From Brachionus plicatilis (lineage: Eukaryota; Rotifera; Eurotatoria; Ploima; Brachionidae): a stretch of 64,000 nt of DNA. Under the pieces are notes generated by a model. The model saw only the letters and a list, made by a program, of their open reading frames with translations, did not search any database and was not told the origin of the DNA. The stretch lies in contig QEOQ01000486.1 of NCBI GenBank assembly GCA_010279815.1, positions 960,935 through 1,024,934 of the forward strand. Reading direction: 5' to 3'. How positions within the stretch are numbered: position 1 is the first letter of the stretch; each line of letters opens with the position of its first letter. Of the stretch, positions 12,869 to 24,856 are shown in pieces. The position numbers were made by a program, and so were the translations under genes.

Positions 12869-13192
12869 GGCATTGTAAATTTTGGAACAAAGAACAAAAA
12901 CAAAATTTTAAAATGAAATAACTTTTTTACTTGAGTCTAAAAATTTTTCTGCAAAGTGTATCAGCTGATAAAAACTTTGTACCACCAAAATTTCGAATCT
13001 GTAATTTGATTTTAATGATTTTCTAATAAATTTTGTGCTTTGCAGACTTGCAGAGTTTTTGCAGAAATTTAATTTGGTAAGTGCAAGTTTGTATCAGCTG
13101 ATACATTTTTCAGAATTAGTTGACTCATAGTAAAAAAGATAATCCATTTTAAAATTTTTGTTTTTGTTCTTTGTTCCAAAATTCACATTGCC
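12869..13192. mobile_element. MITE with about 115-base terminal inverted repeats (GGCAATGTG family)
   Basis: Left arm 12869-12983 (starting GGCATTGTAAATTTTGGAAC) and right arm about 13076-13192 are reverse complements with scattered mismatches; both contain TATCAGCTGATA. The tip and the internal GCAGAGTTTTTGCAG motif are shared with the repeat at 40407-40759, so the two belong to one family. Confidence 0.8.
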
Positions 13193-14283
13193 TTCATTTT
13201 TTTACATGATCTTTGTTTCTCAAAATATGTGCAGTTAGATAAAAAAATTATATAAACTAGAATGGATTAAAAAAATTAAACTGAAAAAAATTTTAAAAAA
13301 AAGTGAACTTTAAATTAAATAAAAACAATTTTTTCAAATTTTAAACACCAAAATTTATTAATATAAAAAATAACAATCTCTTGATTAGATACATTTAAAA
13401 ATACGTTTTGGCATTAAGCTTAACTATTAGACCTGACATTTTAGGTCGACTCAATTTTCTTACTTGTTTTCGAAAGCAAAACTTATACTCAAAAAACACC
13501 ATATTAATACCCCAATACCTTAAATTTTTTGATAATAATGTTTACTTAAAAATTTTGTGAAGTTTTGGTGATGTTACAAAGTCAATTATTTGACCAAATT
13601 ACTTTTGTTTAATTTTTTTCATCATTCATTTATTATAAGTTTACTAGGATATAAAAAAACGACTAAAAATTTTACCAGACCCTACACTTTTGGATTTTTT
13701 AATTTTTATAATATAAATGTCTATGTGACTTAAACTTAAATAAATAATAATAATAATATTTAATTACATTTAATTACTTTTTTCAGAATAAAAAATATAA
13801 ATTTGGAGGTAATTGTTTTTGAAGGCTGAGAAAAATAATTTTCTTTCGATTTTATGAAAGAAATTTTTTGGACTCAGATTCCTAATCTATTTGCACAATT
13901 TTTTATTTTTATTTTTATTTTTGTTCTAAATTTTCTATACCTACTCTTGGTATGTATTCGCATTTGACAAACCAGTTAAACGTTAAATTAAAAAATTTTA
14001 AATATGGTTAGAAGGGAACCCGGATAAGTGAAGTTCCTTTCAGTTCAGATTTTTCCTAATAATTTTTTCTTTTTATTATCTTTCATGATAATTATGTTTG
14101 TTAAAAATACATTAAATTTATTTCACCTGTTTCTGTTTTATTTTTACGAATGTTTAAAAAAATTTAAATAAAATAAAGATAGGTGAAACAAATTTGCTAC
14201 ATTTTATTGCCAAATAAATTATTATGGAAGAAAATTTTAATAAAAATTTATTTGAAAAAATCAGAATTGAAACGAATTTAACT

Positions 14284-14294
14284 CCCCCCCCCCC
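14284..14294. repeat. Poly-C run of 11 bases
   Basis: An isolated run of C in very AT-rich DNA. Useful as a marker and a likely sequencing-error spot; no function inferred. Confidence 0.8.
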
Positions 14295-17200
14295 TTTTTA
14301 TTATGTAATTTTTTTTTATAAAGTACTGAAATTCAGATAATAGTCTGATGATCGTTAATGTAGCAATTTATTTTTGGTGATGGATCATCTTCTGTAATTT
14401 ATTTACCAAATTTTGAATATAAGTACAAAAAACAACTCACCTAACCTCACTGGTTTAGCCTGCTGGAATCGTCAATGGCTTATTTTGAGTCCGATTTCTA
14501 ATTTGAATTTTCGGACTAGATCACTTATTGTTTTTGTTTTCTAAAAGTGTGCTAAAAACTCCAGTATTCTTTGAAATAGGTAGTTAGTTTGGCATTTTTA
14601 AAGGAAGAAAAGGCTAATTGTGGTGTAAATTTTTCCAAAATATCTACGTTCTGCCTTGTGATTTTTTGATATTTTTTCTACTGCGAGAAATAATTTATAA
14701 ATCAGTAAAAGAAAAAAAATGTAATTTTTTTTAAAGAAGAAAATTAAGTGACAGCATTGAAAAACACGGCCTTTTTATCAGCCTTATGTATCTCTATTAT
14801 AACATAAAAATAAAAAACGAGTTTAACATAGTACAAATTGTTCGCCTATTACGCAAGACGCATCCAAGACTTTTGAACAAACAAGTGAGTACTTTAATCT
14901 CAAAGCTTAATTTTGTTATTTATAAAAAACTTATTTTTTAAGGAATACTACGATTATTTGTACAATTTTTGCTTGTCGGATAGTTTGACAACTTATTAGC
15001 CGCTCAATTTAATTTATTTTAAACAACTTTATTTTTTGTTTTAATTTTGAATAAATTTAAAAAAAAAACTTAATCTTTAATCTATTTGAATTCGATTCTA
15101 AAAATAAATTTTAAACCATCAAAATTAATTCTCTCTTTATTTTAAATTGGGGCTTTAAAGAAATCGTTGAGCAAATAAGATAAACTGACGATTTCGTACG
15201 GACCTAAAATCTATGTCAATTAATTTTTTTTCTAACTATAGATTTAAATTACTTTTGCGTTATTTCAATTAGACAGGTTAATAGATAAGAGGCTTTCAAT
15301 TTTTTAAAGGTTTCGCGATTCAAAATGCCAAAATAACTTGACCATTTAATTTTTAATATTCACACAATGGCCATTCAAGAAAATTCTGTAAATTTTCAAT
15401 TTTTAAGCAGTGTATTTTTCATCAAGAGATCTATCGAATGGTACCATTTGATCCTTGTTGGCCAAAAAACTACGGCGTCTAGGTAATTCTGAAACCATAA
15501 GTTGAATTTCAAGAATAACAAGATTCTGTGAATTTTTTAGTGATCTTTATCTAACTATCTGGTTTAAATATTATGCAAATTTATTTTTTTTTTAAATTTA
15601 AAGAAATTTTTGATAATCATTTTTTAGTTATTTATTCAAAAATTGACTCAAGAATGATGTTAATAAAAAGTGAAAAAAAAATTTTTAAATTTTAAAAATT
15701 TCATAATTTCAGGATTAAGTGTGGCTATTTTTTAAAAAATTTTTATGATGATGAGAAGAAATGAGTAGAAAATTTTAACAAATATTTTTTTTTATACCTA
15801 AAAAAAGAATCATTCAAAAATAATTCGGCTGAATTTAATGCTTGTTTGGAATTCTCTTTCAAACGAATGATATAATAAAATTTATTAAATTTCAACGATA
15901 CACTTAACATTAAAATAGAATAATTTGTGTGGGAATCTTGTAAAGGTTGTCATTGTCGATATAGTTGTTTTTAGCTAATATTTGGGTAAATATTGAAACA
16001 GATTTTTGATAAAAATTCAAGATTATTTTACTGAAATTTAAAAAATGTGATGTTAGTCACAATAAAAATTGACTAAATGTAAAATTACATTATTAAAATT
16101 ACAATGACGAAGATTTTTATCCCAAGTTATAGAATCTCTGTCAAAAAATATTTGGAGATAAAGACAAAAAAAAGTGAGCTCGGAGAAGCGATCATTTTTC
16201 AAATTTTGAAATTACCTTTATTGTATTTTAAAATTACAGTTTTTAATTAGGATCTTATATAAAAATCGATATATCATTTTTCATAATTTTTTTTCCAAAT
16301 CTTGCATCTAACACATTAGGCTTTCGGTAGGATTCAACATTTTTTTCATATTCAATCCAAGTGTTTTGATTATGATTTATAGCAAGCAAAGCAAATTAAG
16401 AAATTTATTTTTAAAAATCAGCTATTTCAAATCGTCAAAGTTAGATTAATTTTAAATGATTTAAATAAGGTATAATCGGCTTAAACTTGAGTTGATATTC
16501 TAATAAATTATTTTTATTAAATATTCAAAATACTGGATATAAATAATGATTAATTTTTGACCCAAAGTTGAAAAGAAAAAATTCTAAATTTATTATTTCA
16601 AATCAAAGTAAGGATTCAATTATAACTTTTTCAAGATTCCTTAAAAAATGAACTGAAGTTTTTTTCAATAAATTTAAACTGAGAATAATGCATCCAAGTT
16701 GAAATGACTAATTATTTGAATAAAAATTTTATCATACTAGAAACAGGATCTTGTTTGTCATATGTAGCATTTGAAATTAAAAATTTTAAGATATATGAAT
16801 TATACACTCAAGAATCTTTAGTGGTTAATATTTGTGACTTAAATTTTCCATAAATAGGAACTGCATATTTTATATATTCTATCAAATGACGAAAAATTTA
16901 TAATAATCAACAGACATTAATTCAAAAGAATAAATGTTATTTATTTTATATTATATTTTTCTTTTTAATTTTTCAGAATGGGGTCAGTTATAGTTTTATC
17001 AAAATTGGCTTTAGTCATTTGATGCCATTATTTGATTGCTAAATTTATTGAGATTTTAAAATTTTTTTTAATAAACGATAAATGATTTGAATTTAAAGTC
17101 ATTGAATTATTCATCAACAAAGCCTGGTACATTTTTTTTAAAGAAATAGAAAAAATAAAATAATTTAGAAGTATATTTCACCAAAATTCAGAATATATTT

Positions 17201-19202
17201 TAACAAGTTCATGATTATCTTTTGTTTGTAAGGAGCCGATTTAAAAACGATCATAAAGGAAAAAAAATAATTTTTTAGGGTATTTTTTTAAATAAATTTT
17301 TTTATTATTATTTTCATAATAAATAATACGAAAAATGAAAGATCAGAAGTTTGAATTTTTAGTCAGAAAAAATTTTCGATAATTAAAAATTGTCCTCTAG
17401 ACTTTCTATGGTTGTTAATTTTTCCAGTTATGTTCCTTTTAATTACGAGGTTTCTTAGGTTTTCTGAGTTAAAAAATTTATTTAAATTTTTTTGTAATCT
17501 TTTTTAAACCTGTTTATTTCCCTTGGATTAATAAGTTTATTTTCATCTAACATAAAATGTAACTTCATGTTTGCACTTGTTTGCTTATTTATGCTAAAGA
17601 ATCTTTACCAATATCAAACCAGTTTACGAAATGTTGATTTCAAAATGTTAGAAGCAATAAAAGTTGAGACTATTGACAAAATCTGTAAAGATATCATTTT
17701 TTTATTTCCTAAAACTAATTCAGGAATGATCTTTTGATATTTCTGAAATAACAAAATATATATTATGATAAAAAAACTCCTATTTGGACAAGTAGATAAA
17801 GAAATTAGAAAAATTTATTAATACCATGGAATTATATATTAATTAATGATTAAAAACAATACTTTTCCATAGAATTAAATTTTTTAATTTTCTGTTTAAT
17901 AAAAATTTTTTAAAAAGTTCACCCTTCTAAATTTTACTAATTTTCCTAAATAAGCAAAAATTCATATCAATTTCCTTATCAGATCTCGATAAGGTGAAAA
18001 TTTTCATTAGATACTGGATTTAGGTAATCATTATTGAATTATTTTTGTTCTTAACAATTTTAGAAATAATCTTTCGTGACCACGGTTTCCCTTTTTTAAT
18101 TGCTATTTTTCTGTTTTTTAATTATGCTGAGTTTATAGAAAAGTCTGAAGAATATCATACATATCAGAAGGAAAAAAATGACTAAATAGCGAATAAAGGT
18201 ATTTCAGAGGAAAAAAATATTAAGATGTTGATTAAATTGTTGATTAAATGTGTTTCCTACATTTTTTAGGCATTTTTTTAATCTAAATCATGTATCCAAA
18301 AGTTTTGGACCATTACATAGATCAATTTTGATTTATCAAATGATTCATTGAGACATTGAGGGGGTTTGATAAAAAACTTTTTCTTTGTTTTTGAATAAAA
18401 CCGAATTTATTATTTTCTAGTATTTTTTTAATTTATTTTTCAGTAGATTAAATATTTCCCACTCATGATAAATTAATGTTTCATGAGTAATCGAATCAAT
18501 TTCATCAATAATCAACAATTTTCAAAATTTAATTGATAACACATATGAAGAAAAAGTTCAAGATTTTATCAAAAATGAAAATAAAATAAAATTATTTTTA
18601 ATATTTTCCAGCGTTAATTTTTTTTTCTATTAGTCTGTTTTAGTATGCCATTTGATTTGATTATTCTAAATACTAAAAATCTTCATTTTAATTTTTAATT
18701 TTTTTTAAATATACAATTAATTTCTATTCAATTTTTTTAAAGTTTAGTTTAAAAATAAAAGTAATTTTTACTTTTCAAAATATTTTATTTGGCTTTAAAA
18801 ATTAAAATTTAATTTAATTTTTGAACAGTAAAAATGATGAATAAGTCATTTTAAATTGTCTCCCATTTTTTTAATTTAAAAAATTTTTCTTAGCTTGCTT
18901 CTATTCGTGAATATGCACCGTATATTTTATGGCATTTAAGTAAATATGGTAAAATGATATACAAAACTTGGCAAGGAAAACAATTCATCTAAAATGAAAA
19001 AATTTAGAATGTAAAATCACGAATCGATGTCTCATTTTTCTCTTTTTTTTACTTAACTTGTCCTTCAATCTATCACTTGAGTAAATATTTACCAATGTAT
19101 TAAATTAATTCTTTCATTTTTAAAGTAAATAGAAAAACTTAAAAAGAAATATTGAATTTTTTTTTATCATAAGAAAGAAAAATTCTAAATTCGTATGCAA
19201 AA

Positions 19203-20204
19203 ATGGCAAAAGGTGGTCCAAAATTAGGCTGTGGAGCTAAACTCGTTCGTTTTACTCTAGTTTTTTTTAATCTAATATTTTTTGTAAGTCATATTGAATA
19301 AAATTTTTTAAAGTTTATATTCTAAATTTTATCTGAAGATCCTGGGATGTTTAATTCTCGCCTTAGGCATATACGTCCTGGTAGACCCGAGTGTCAAACA
19401 ACTTCAAGCTATTGCCAATACCAAAGAGTTTCAAAAAAGTGGAATTGACTTAACTTACATAGATAAATGCGGAATAGCATTTTGTATTTTTGGCGGATTT
19501 ATGTTTTTGATTAGCTTTTTGGGCTGTTGTGGCGCGTTGAAAAAAGTCAAATGTCTGCTCGGACTCTATTCCACAATACTTCTTTTGATATTACTAGCCG
19601 AAATAGCTATCGGAATATTTGCCGCTGTCTATTCCTCCAAATTCAAGGGAGTTATAACTAAAGCTTTGAAAGACAGTATTCGGGATCAATACATGGGAGA
19701 AATGTCCAACAAAACTCTGGGCTCAGTGGCCTGGGATGCCGTTATGTTCAATGTAAATTTAAATTTTAAAATTTATATTCTTTTAAAAATCATTTAGTTT
19801 GAATGCTGTGGTGTTTACAATTCTTCTGATTTTAACCAAGTGAATAATATTTGGACTGATAGAGGTGATGCTTTGATACCCATATCTTGTTGTAAGTTCA
19901 AAGACAAAAAAATCGACTGGAGTGGTACTTTGCCAAGTAATTCTTCTTTTGATTTCAACTGCTTAAAAAATCCCACTGAAAACAACAGTAATTTCGGAAT
20001 AGTAGGACTTAAACACTTAAGAAAAATTTTACGAAATTAATTTTAAAAAAAAAGGGTTGTTATGACAAAATCATGGGCATTGTTAATGTCTACAGCATAA
20101 TTGTGATAGCGACTGCTATCGGAATCGGGTTCATTCTTCTATTAGGTGTTTGCTTTGGATTCTATTTATGCAAAAGAATCAGAGACATGGACGATTATAT
20201 CTAG
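19203..20204 (+). CDS. Tetraspanin, complete, 282 residues
   Basis: Four exons (19203-19283, 19339-19752, 19798-20001, 20055-20204) join in phase 0. The protein has four membrane helices, a small loop, and a large extracellular loop with the family signature: CCG (FECCGVYNSS), a second pair (PISCC), then single Cys in DFNC and GCYDKI, six cysteines in all. TM3 carries the usual glutamate (LLAEIAIGIF). Juxtamembrane cysteines (GCGAK, LGCC, KVKC, LCKRIR) are candidate palmitoylation sites. The short tail ends DMDDYI. Tetraspanins organise membrane microdomains with integrins, proteases and receptors; the partner cannot be read here. Start: first ATG after the upstream stop, MAKGGPKLGCGAK being a typical tetraspanin N-terminus. 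The exact subfamily is not assignable by eye. Confidence 0.95.
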
Positions 20205-20248
20205 ATATTTAAAACTGTTTTAAGTTTATTTTGTAAATTTTAAAGGTA

Positions 20249-20254
20249 TAAATA
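20249..20254 (+). promoter_or_regulatory. Polyadenylation signal AATAAA of the tetraspanin gene
   Basis: AATAAA lies about 45 bases after the stop codon, the usual distance. No other candidate is nearer. Confidence 0.5.
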
Positions 20255-21507
20255 AAATGTTATATACCGCAGTTTTTTTTTAAACTAAAAAGTGTAACTC
20301 ATCAAGGAAAAAAGTTTATTTTAAAATAATGTTTTAAAGATAAAATATCTCTTTTTTTTAAAAAGAACAAAACAAAAAAAATAGAAAAAAAAGGTTTTGA
20401 CTGAGCTTATTTAAATTTTAAAAATAACTTTGAAAAATGAACATTACTTTTAAAAAAAATACATATTTGTTTTCAAAGTCAAATTTTTTAACACTAGAAG
20501 ATCAAAACTTTTTTTAACCATTAAGACCCTAGAAATCTTAAAATCTTTATTATGATTATAAAAATAATTAATTAATTCAAATATTTGAAAAATCACTGAA
20601 TCCAAGGACAAAATTAGTAAAAAACATTAGAAATATTAGAAATGTGATTAGTTTACGAAATTTCAGGGATCTTATGATATATTTTTTTAATTTAACAAAT
20701 GAATTAGTAAAAATAAAGAAAATTGAATATTATTATTGACAAATCCAAAACCGTTTTTTTCATTAACGTGATTAATTTTTTTTTTCATTTCTTTTTTTAA
20801 CAATTATTAAAATACAAGGATTTTATTAAATAATTTTCTGGAAAAAATCAAAATTTAAATTCCATTAACACCGTTAACTACCGTTAATTAACGTCAAAAA
20901 TTTTTTACGTTATTTGAATTTTTTAAATAAAAATAAATACAAATTAATTTAAATTGTCTTCAGAAAAATATTCTTGTTTGAAAAAATTATTCTTAAATTA
21001 AAAGTTAAAGTATATTTAAATTTTGCTATATTATTTTTGATATTGTATTACAATTATTTAAAAATATGCTAAAAATTTGTTTAAAACCAAATTTGAAAAA
21101 AAAAATTTGAAGATTTTTTATTAAAAATGAATTAAAAAAAATAATTTTATATAAATTACCTTTTTTATTAATTAATTAAATTTTTTGGTAAATGTTAACA
21201 AAAAAATTTCGGTTTATTTTTTCATTTCTGAAAACATATTTTTTGATTAAAATATGATAACTTATCGAAATTTTAGAATATTTTTAATTTTAACAATATT
21301 CGTTAAATATTGCTATAAAAATAATTTTTTAGATTTTTGATCTTTCATATTCCGATCGTGAGTGAAAATTCAGCTCAAATTTTCCACTCGGGCGTTTGAA
21401 AATTAAAACTGAATGAATTTAATAAGAAAATAAAAAAAATAATCAATTTTAGAAAATAATCAATATCTATGAAGCGTATCCTCATTCAAAGAAGGGTTTA
21501 ATTTTCT

Positions 21508-21882
21508 TTAACACTAAAAGCACCAAAACGAGTCATTTTGACTCGTTATGATAGTTAAAGAATAAATCATGTATTTTATGTTCAAATTTATTAAATTATT
21601 AAATTAATTGAATAAAAATAGTAAATTAATAAAGTTTAGTCTTTTCTTAGGCCTAATTAAATATCCATGGTCAATAACACTTTTTAAACAAAAACTTGTC
21701 GCTTTATAATTACCACACAAATGAATTGGAACAAAATTTTTTTATTTGAATTTAGTTAATTTAGAAAGTTATTCTTATTTTTATGCTGAAAAATAAATAT
21801 TATGCTCAAATAACAAAAATTGAATTTAGCGGCCAAAAATCGAAAAAGAGTCATTTTGACTCGTTGGTGCTTCTAGTGTTAA
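21508..21882. mobile_element. piggyBac-like non-autonomous element with TTAA target duplication
   Basis: Bounded by TTAA at 21508-21511 and 21879-21882. Ends read TTAACACTAAAAGCACC and GGTGCTTCTAGTGTTAA. Just inside each end is the palindrome GAGTCATTTTGACTC. piggyBac transposases cut at TTAA and their elements often start CCC/CAC-TAGAA, which fits. No transposase is left. It is homologous, in inverted orientation, to the element at 53301-54773. Confidence 0.75.
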
Positions 21883-23287
21883 GGAAGGTTTTTTGATCAA
21901 AGTCTTCCAATTTATAAATTAGTAAGCTTTTCAATTTTGATGCAAAACTATTAAACAAATTATGAACAAAAAATTCGTTTTTTAAAATATTTTAATTTAT
22001 TTAACAATTGATTCTTTTAATTTTTTTTAAAGAATTTTTTTAAACACAATTAAAAATAATAATCTTTCGAAAATCACTCGATCGGATCAAGCGAAATGGC
22101 CTTCGATCCACATCACTAAACCAAATTGGTCTGCTTCGAAAAATTGCTCAAAACTTCACTCTCCCGACATAATTTAAGGTATATTTTATGTTGACACGAT
22201 ATTAATCATTTGATAAAAATAAAAAAATTATATCAATTTTTTTTAATTATTTATTTTATTGCTTCAAAAAATAAAAAGAATAATATTTGAAATTAAAAAA
22301 TTAAAAATAAATAATTTTTACCTTTTCATATAATTTTTACTATTTTTTTTGACAGTTTTTTTAGTTGCCTTACTCCTTTTATATTTCCTAAATTGATGTG
22401 ACATGCTTCAGCTAGAAAGGAACCCAAAAATTCTTCACTATATGACTTTTCTCTCTTTGATCCGAATGCAATTCCAGTACATTTTTAAACAGTAATTGAT
22501 AAAAAATTTTTCTCACATTTTTTTCTGCTTGCGATTGCTAGGGAAAGATTGGATCCACTTAATGATTAGGTCTGGAAAACCAAATGCAGTTAGTTAGTTA
22601 TGTGACACTTAATCAAACGCTTTCTTAAAATCATTTAATTTTTTCAAGATATAATTAATTAAAATTTATGCCGGTTAATTATTCTCATTGACAATTAATA
22701 GTTTCAAGTTCTATTTAATTAAAAAAAAAGTTTTTTTGTTTTTTTTTTTAACTAATTCATAATATGTTTTGAATTAAATTAAATATTTTTTAATAAATTT
22801 CTAATTTTTGACTTAAAAATAATTAAAATTTGTAGAATAAAATGAAAATTTATAAAAAAAGCCCAATTAGGCCATGATGACATTGACTTTTCTAAGACTT
22901 GTTCGGACTTTTTTTCATGACTTTTAAATCTGATTCAAAGTTATTTTTTTTACTTTGTTACATATTTTAAATGAACTTATTATTTTACTTTAGATTTTTT
23001 TTCATTTTTAATCTGAAGCATCTTAAGCTCAACAATAAATAAAAATAAAAATTTAGTCGATCATGTGAATAATCTTGTCACAAAAATATGCCGACTTAAA
23101 ACTTTAATTCATATTTTTAATTTCACTTTTTGATTTCACATAACCAGATAAACATTTGGGTAAGCCAATACTAACAATCAAACATGTTTGAATAAAATTT
23201 AAAATAAAAAAATAATGAATACTTTATTAATTTTTCTAACATACAAAAGTAAGATCGCACTAGCGTACAAGCTTGGTCATCTGATTT

Positions 23288-24856
23288 TCATCTAAGGCAA
23301 GCTGACCAAGGCACTTTGATAAAAAAATTGAATTTTTTTGTCACAAAAAATTTAAATTTTACAAAAAGCTGAATAAGAGTAATGCGAAAAAGACGATTGA
23401 AAAGAAAATACAAAAAAAAGTTAAAGCAGTGATTGGAAACAAAAAATAGCTTGGCCACCACTACACATTCCCTATAGAGGCCATAGTTCAGCCATTTTTT
23501 GTTGCTTAAATAGTCCTCCATTGATCTCAGCTCGTAGTTTAGGTACAAAGTCGAGTTGTTCTGCAGACTCAACAAGATCGCGTATGGTATGGTCGAGAAA
23601 ATGAGATAAAAGCCCAGAATAATAATAGTTATATAGTGGGATATTTGGTTGGCACTTATTTTAGAAGTGTTTCTGTTTAGATTGAGAATAACTGAGCGAC
23701 GCTTGTTGCTCATAGATGACCGATCTGCCATTAGCGGCACCATGGTCAAGCTCTTGAAATTTCTGGAGTCGTCATACTTTTGTCTGACATTGATGGAGTA
23801 GTCGGAGCCAAGGACCAGCAAGGGCGAATCGCTGGCTGATTTTTTTTTCTCCTCTTTCCTTTGGTACAACTGCTGTTTTCGCCTAAAAAACATGTTCTCC
23901 ATTTCGAATTCATCCGATGCTGACTGAGAGTTGACATTCTTTGGCGAGCATCCGAAAAAATCATTTAAAAACCTGTGGTTGTTCAGCCTGTTCACTTTTG
24001 CCTCCTGAATGGGAATTATTTGCTCGTAGGGCTTGTGGGCGCCATTGTGGCGCGGCTGGCTCTTGGGCTCCAATTTGGAATTCAAGCTGGTTATGAACCG
24101 GTACGTGTTTATTTGTTTTGACTTGAAAATTTTGTAGATTACATAGAAGTTCATGCACGAAATGAGAATGCCTGGAATGAACCAAATAAGAATGGGCTCA
24201 GTGAATGTAAAGTAGATGTTGTAGTAGGTCCATGTGGTGTTGAACAGACTCTTGGTGAGCGAGTGCCGGGCGTCGCACTCATTTTGCTTTGAGTTGTAGA
24301 CCATGAGGAAGCCTCGCGGCAAAGCGAGCACACATGACATGGCCAGCAAAGACAGTCCGATTAGAAGCTTGTGCTTTTTGTTGTTGACAAAAAAGGCCCG
24401 ATTGAACTTGAGCGGGTTGTAAATGTGGTTGAAGCGCTCGGCAGTTACGAACAAGGTGAGCAGGACTGAAAAGAAGTGGAACATGGATGGACCGTAGTCG
24501 TAGAAAAAGCAGGACAAGTTGGACCTTTTGTAAATGTTGAATTCAGACAGTCTGATCAGAATCAGAAAATTTGGCAACTCGGACAAAAAATTGTACATAA
24601 AGTCACTAAAGGCAAGAAATACCAAATAAAAAATGCTTTTGCGGTTGATCATCTGATTTTGCATGAGGACCAGAAAGCAGACCAGGTTGGTCAACAGGCC
24701 CATGTAGTGGAAAATGGGTATTGTCTTTTCCAGTTTGGTTCGCAGCGGAGACAGCAGCTCGAGTATGTGGTAGCGGTCAGAGCGGTTGAAAAAGTATACT
24801 AGACCGGATGAGTGCGGCAAAAGGGACGCTTCGATCAATTTGCTACTGTTTAGCAT
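23288..24856 (-). CDS. Rhodopsin-family GPCR, probably peptide receptor, intronless, 522 residues
   Basis: One exon. Seven hydrophobic segments at about residues 47-68, 75-100, 120-141, 163-184, 215-243, 405-430 and 466-488. TM2 has LAFSD; the TM3 end is ERF in place of DRY, followed by NHIYNPLKF. The conserved disulphide is available (Cys116 before TM3, Cys194 in NECDAR of loop 2). TM7 has NHCFNFFLYF, so the NPxxY proline is lost (NFFLY). TM6 keeps a proline (FSTIPYAILL). N-glycosylation sites NSS and NRS lie in the N-terminus. The third intracellular loop is long, about 160 residues, basic and serine-rich, with NKRRSVI as a possible basophilic-kinase site. It resembles FMRFamide/orphan peptide receptors of invertebrates; the ligand is unknown. 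Start: first ATG of the frame. The gene is markedly richer in G+C than its flanks. Confidence 0.9.
   Translation of the reverse strand: MLNSSKLIEASLLPHSSGLVYFFNRSDRYHILELLSPLRTKLEKTIPIFHYMGLLTNLVCFLVLMQNQMINRKSIFYLVFLAFSDFMYNFLSELPNFLILIRLSEFNIYKRSNLSCFFYDYGPSMFHFFSVLLTLFVTAERFNHIYNPLKFNRAFFVNNKKHKLLIGLSLLAMSCVLALPRGFLMVYNSKQNECDARHSLTKSLFNTTWTYYNIYFTFTEPILIWFIPGILISCMNFYVIYKIFKSKQINTYRFITSLNSKLEPKSQPRHNGAHKPYEQIIPIQEAKVNRLNNHRFLNDFFGCSPKNVNSQSASDEFEMENMFFRRKQQLYQRKEEKKKSASDSPLLVLGSDYSINVRQKYDDSRNFKSLTMVPLMADRSSMSNKRRSVILNLNRNTSKISANQISHYITIIILGFYLIFSTIPYAILLSLQNNSTLYLNYELRSMEDYLSNKKWLNYGLYRECVVVAKLFFVSNHCFNFFLYFLFNRLFRITLIQLFVKFKFFVTKKFNFFIKVPWSACLR

Larger units (their letters stand above)
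12484..19202. other. AT-rich intergenic region with two MITEs and a poly-C run
   Basis: Apart from the inverted-repeat elements at 12621-12782 and 12869-13192 and a run of 11 C at 14284-14294, I see only low-complexity A/T sequence. There is no exon with protein-like content and no tRNA-like structure. Confidence 0.5.
20205..23287. other. Intergenic region containing one piggyBac-like element
   Basis: Holds the TTAA-bounded element at 21508-21882 and a lone similar tip (TTAACACTAGAAGATC) at 20488. A G+C-richer island at about 22075-22170 is open on the plus strand for some 35 codons, but I do not recognise it. The rest is low-complexity A/T. Confidence 0.45.

Noticed and set aside
24476..24802. 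Plus-strand 108-codon frame over the GPCR
   Set aside because: Antisense shadow; the minus strand has the conserved seven-helix protein. The minus-strand frames within 23746-24333 are out-of-frame shadows.
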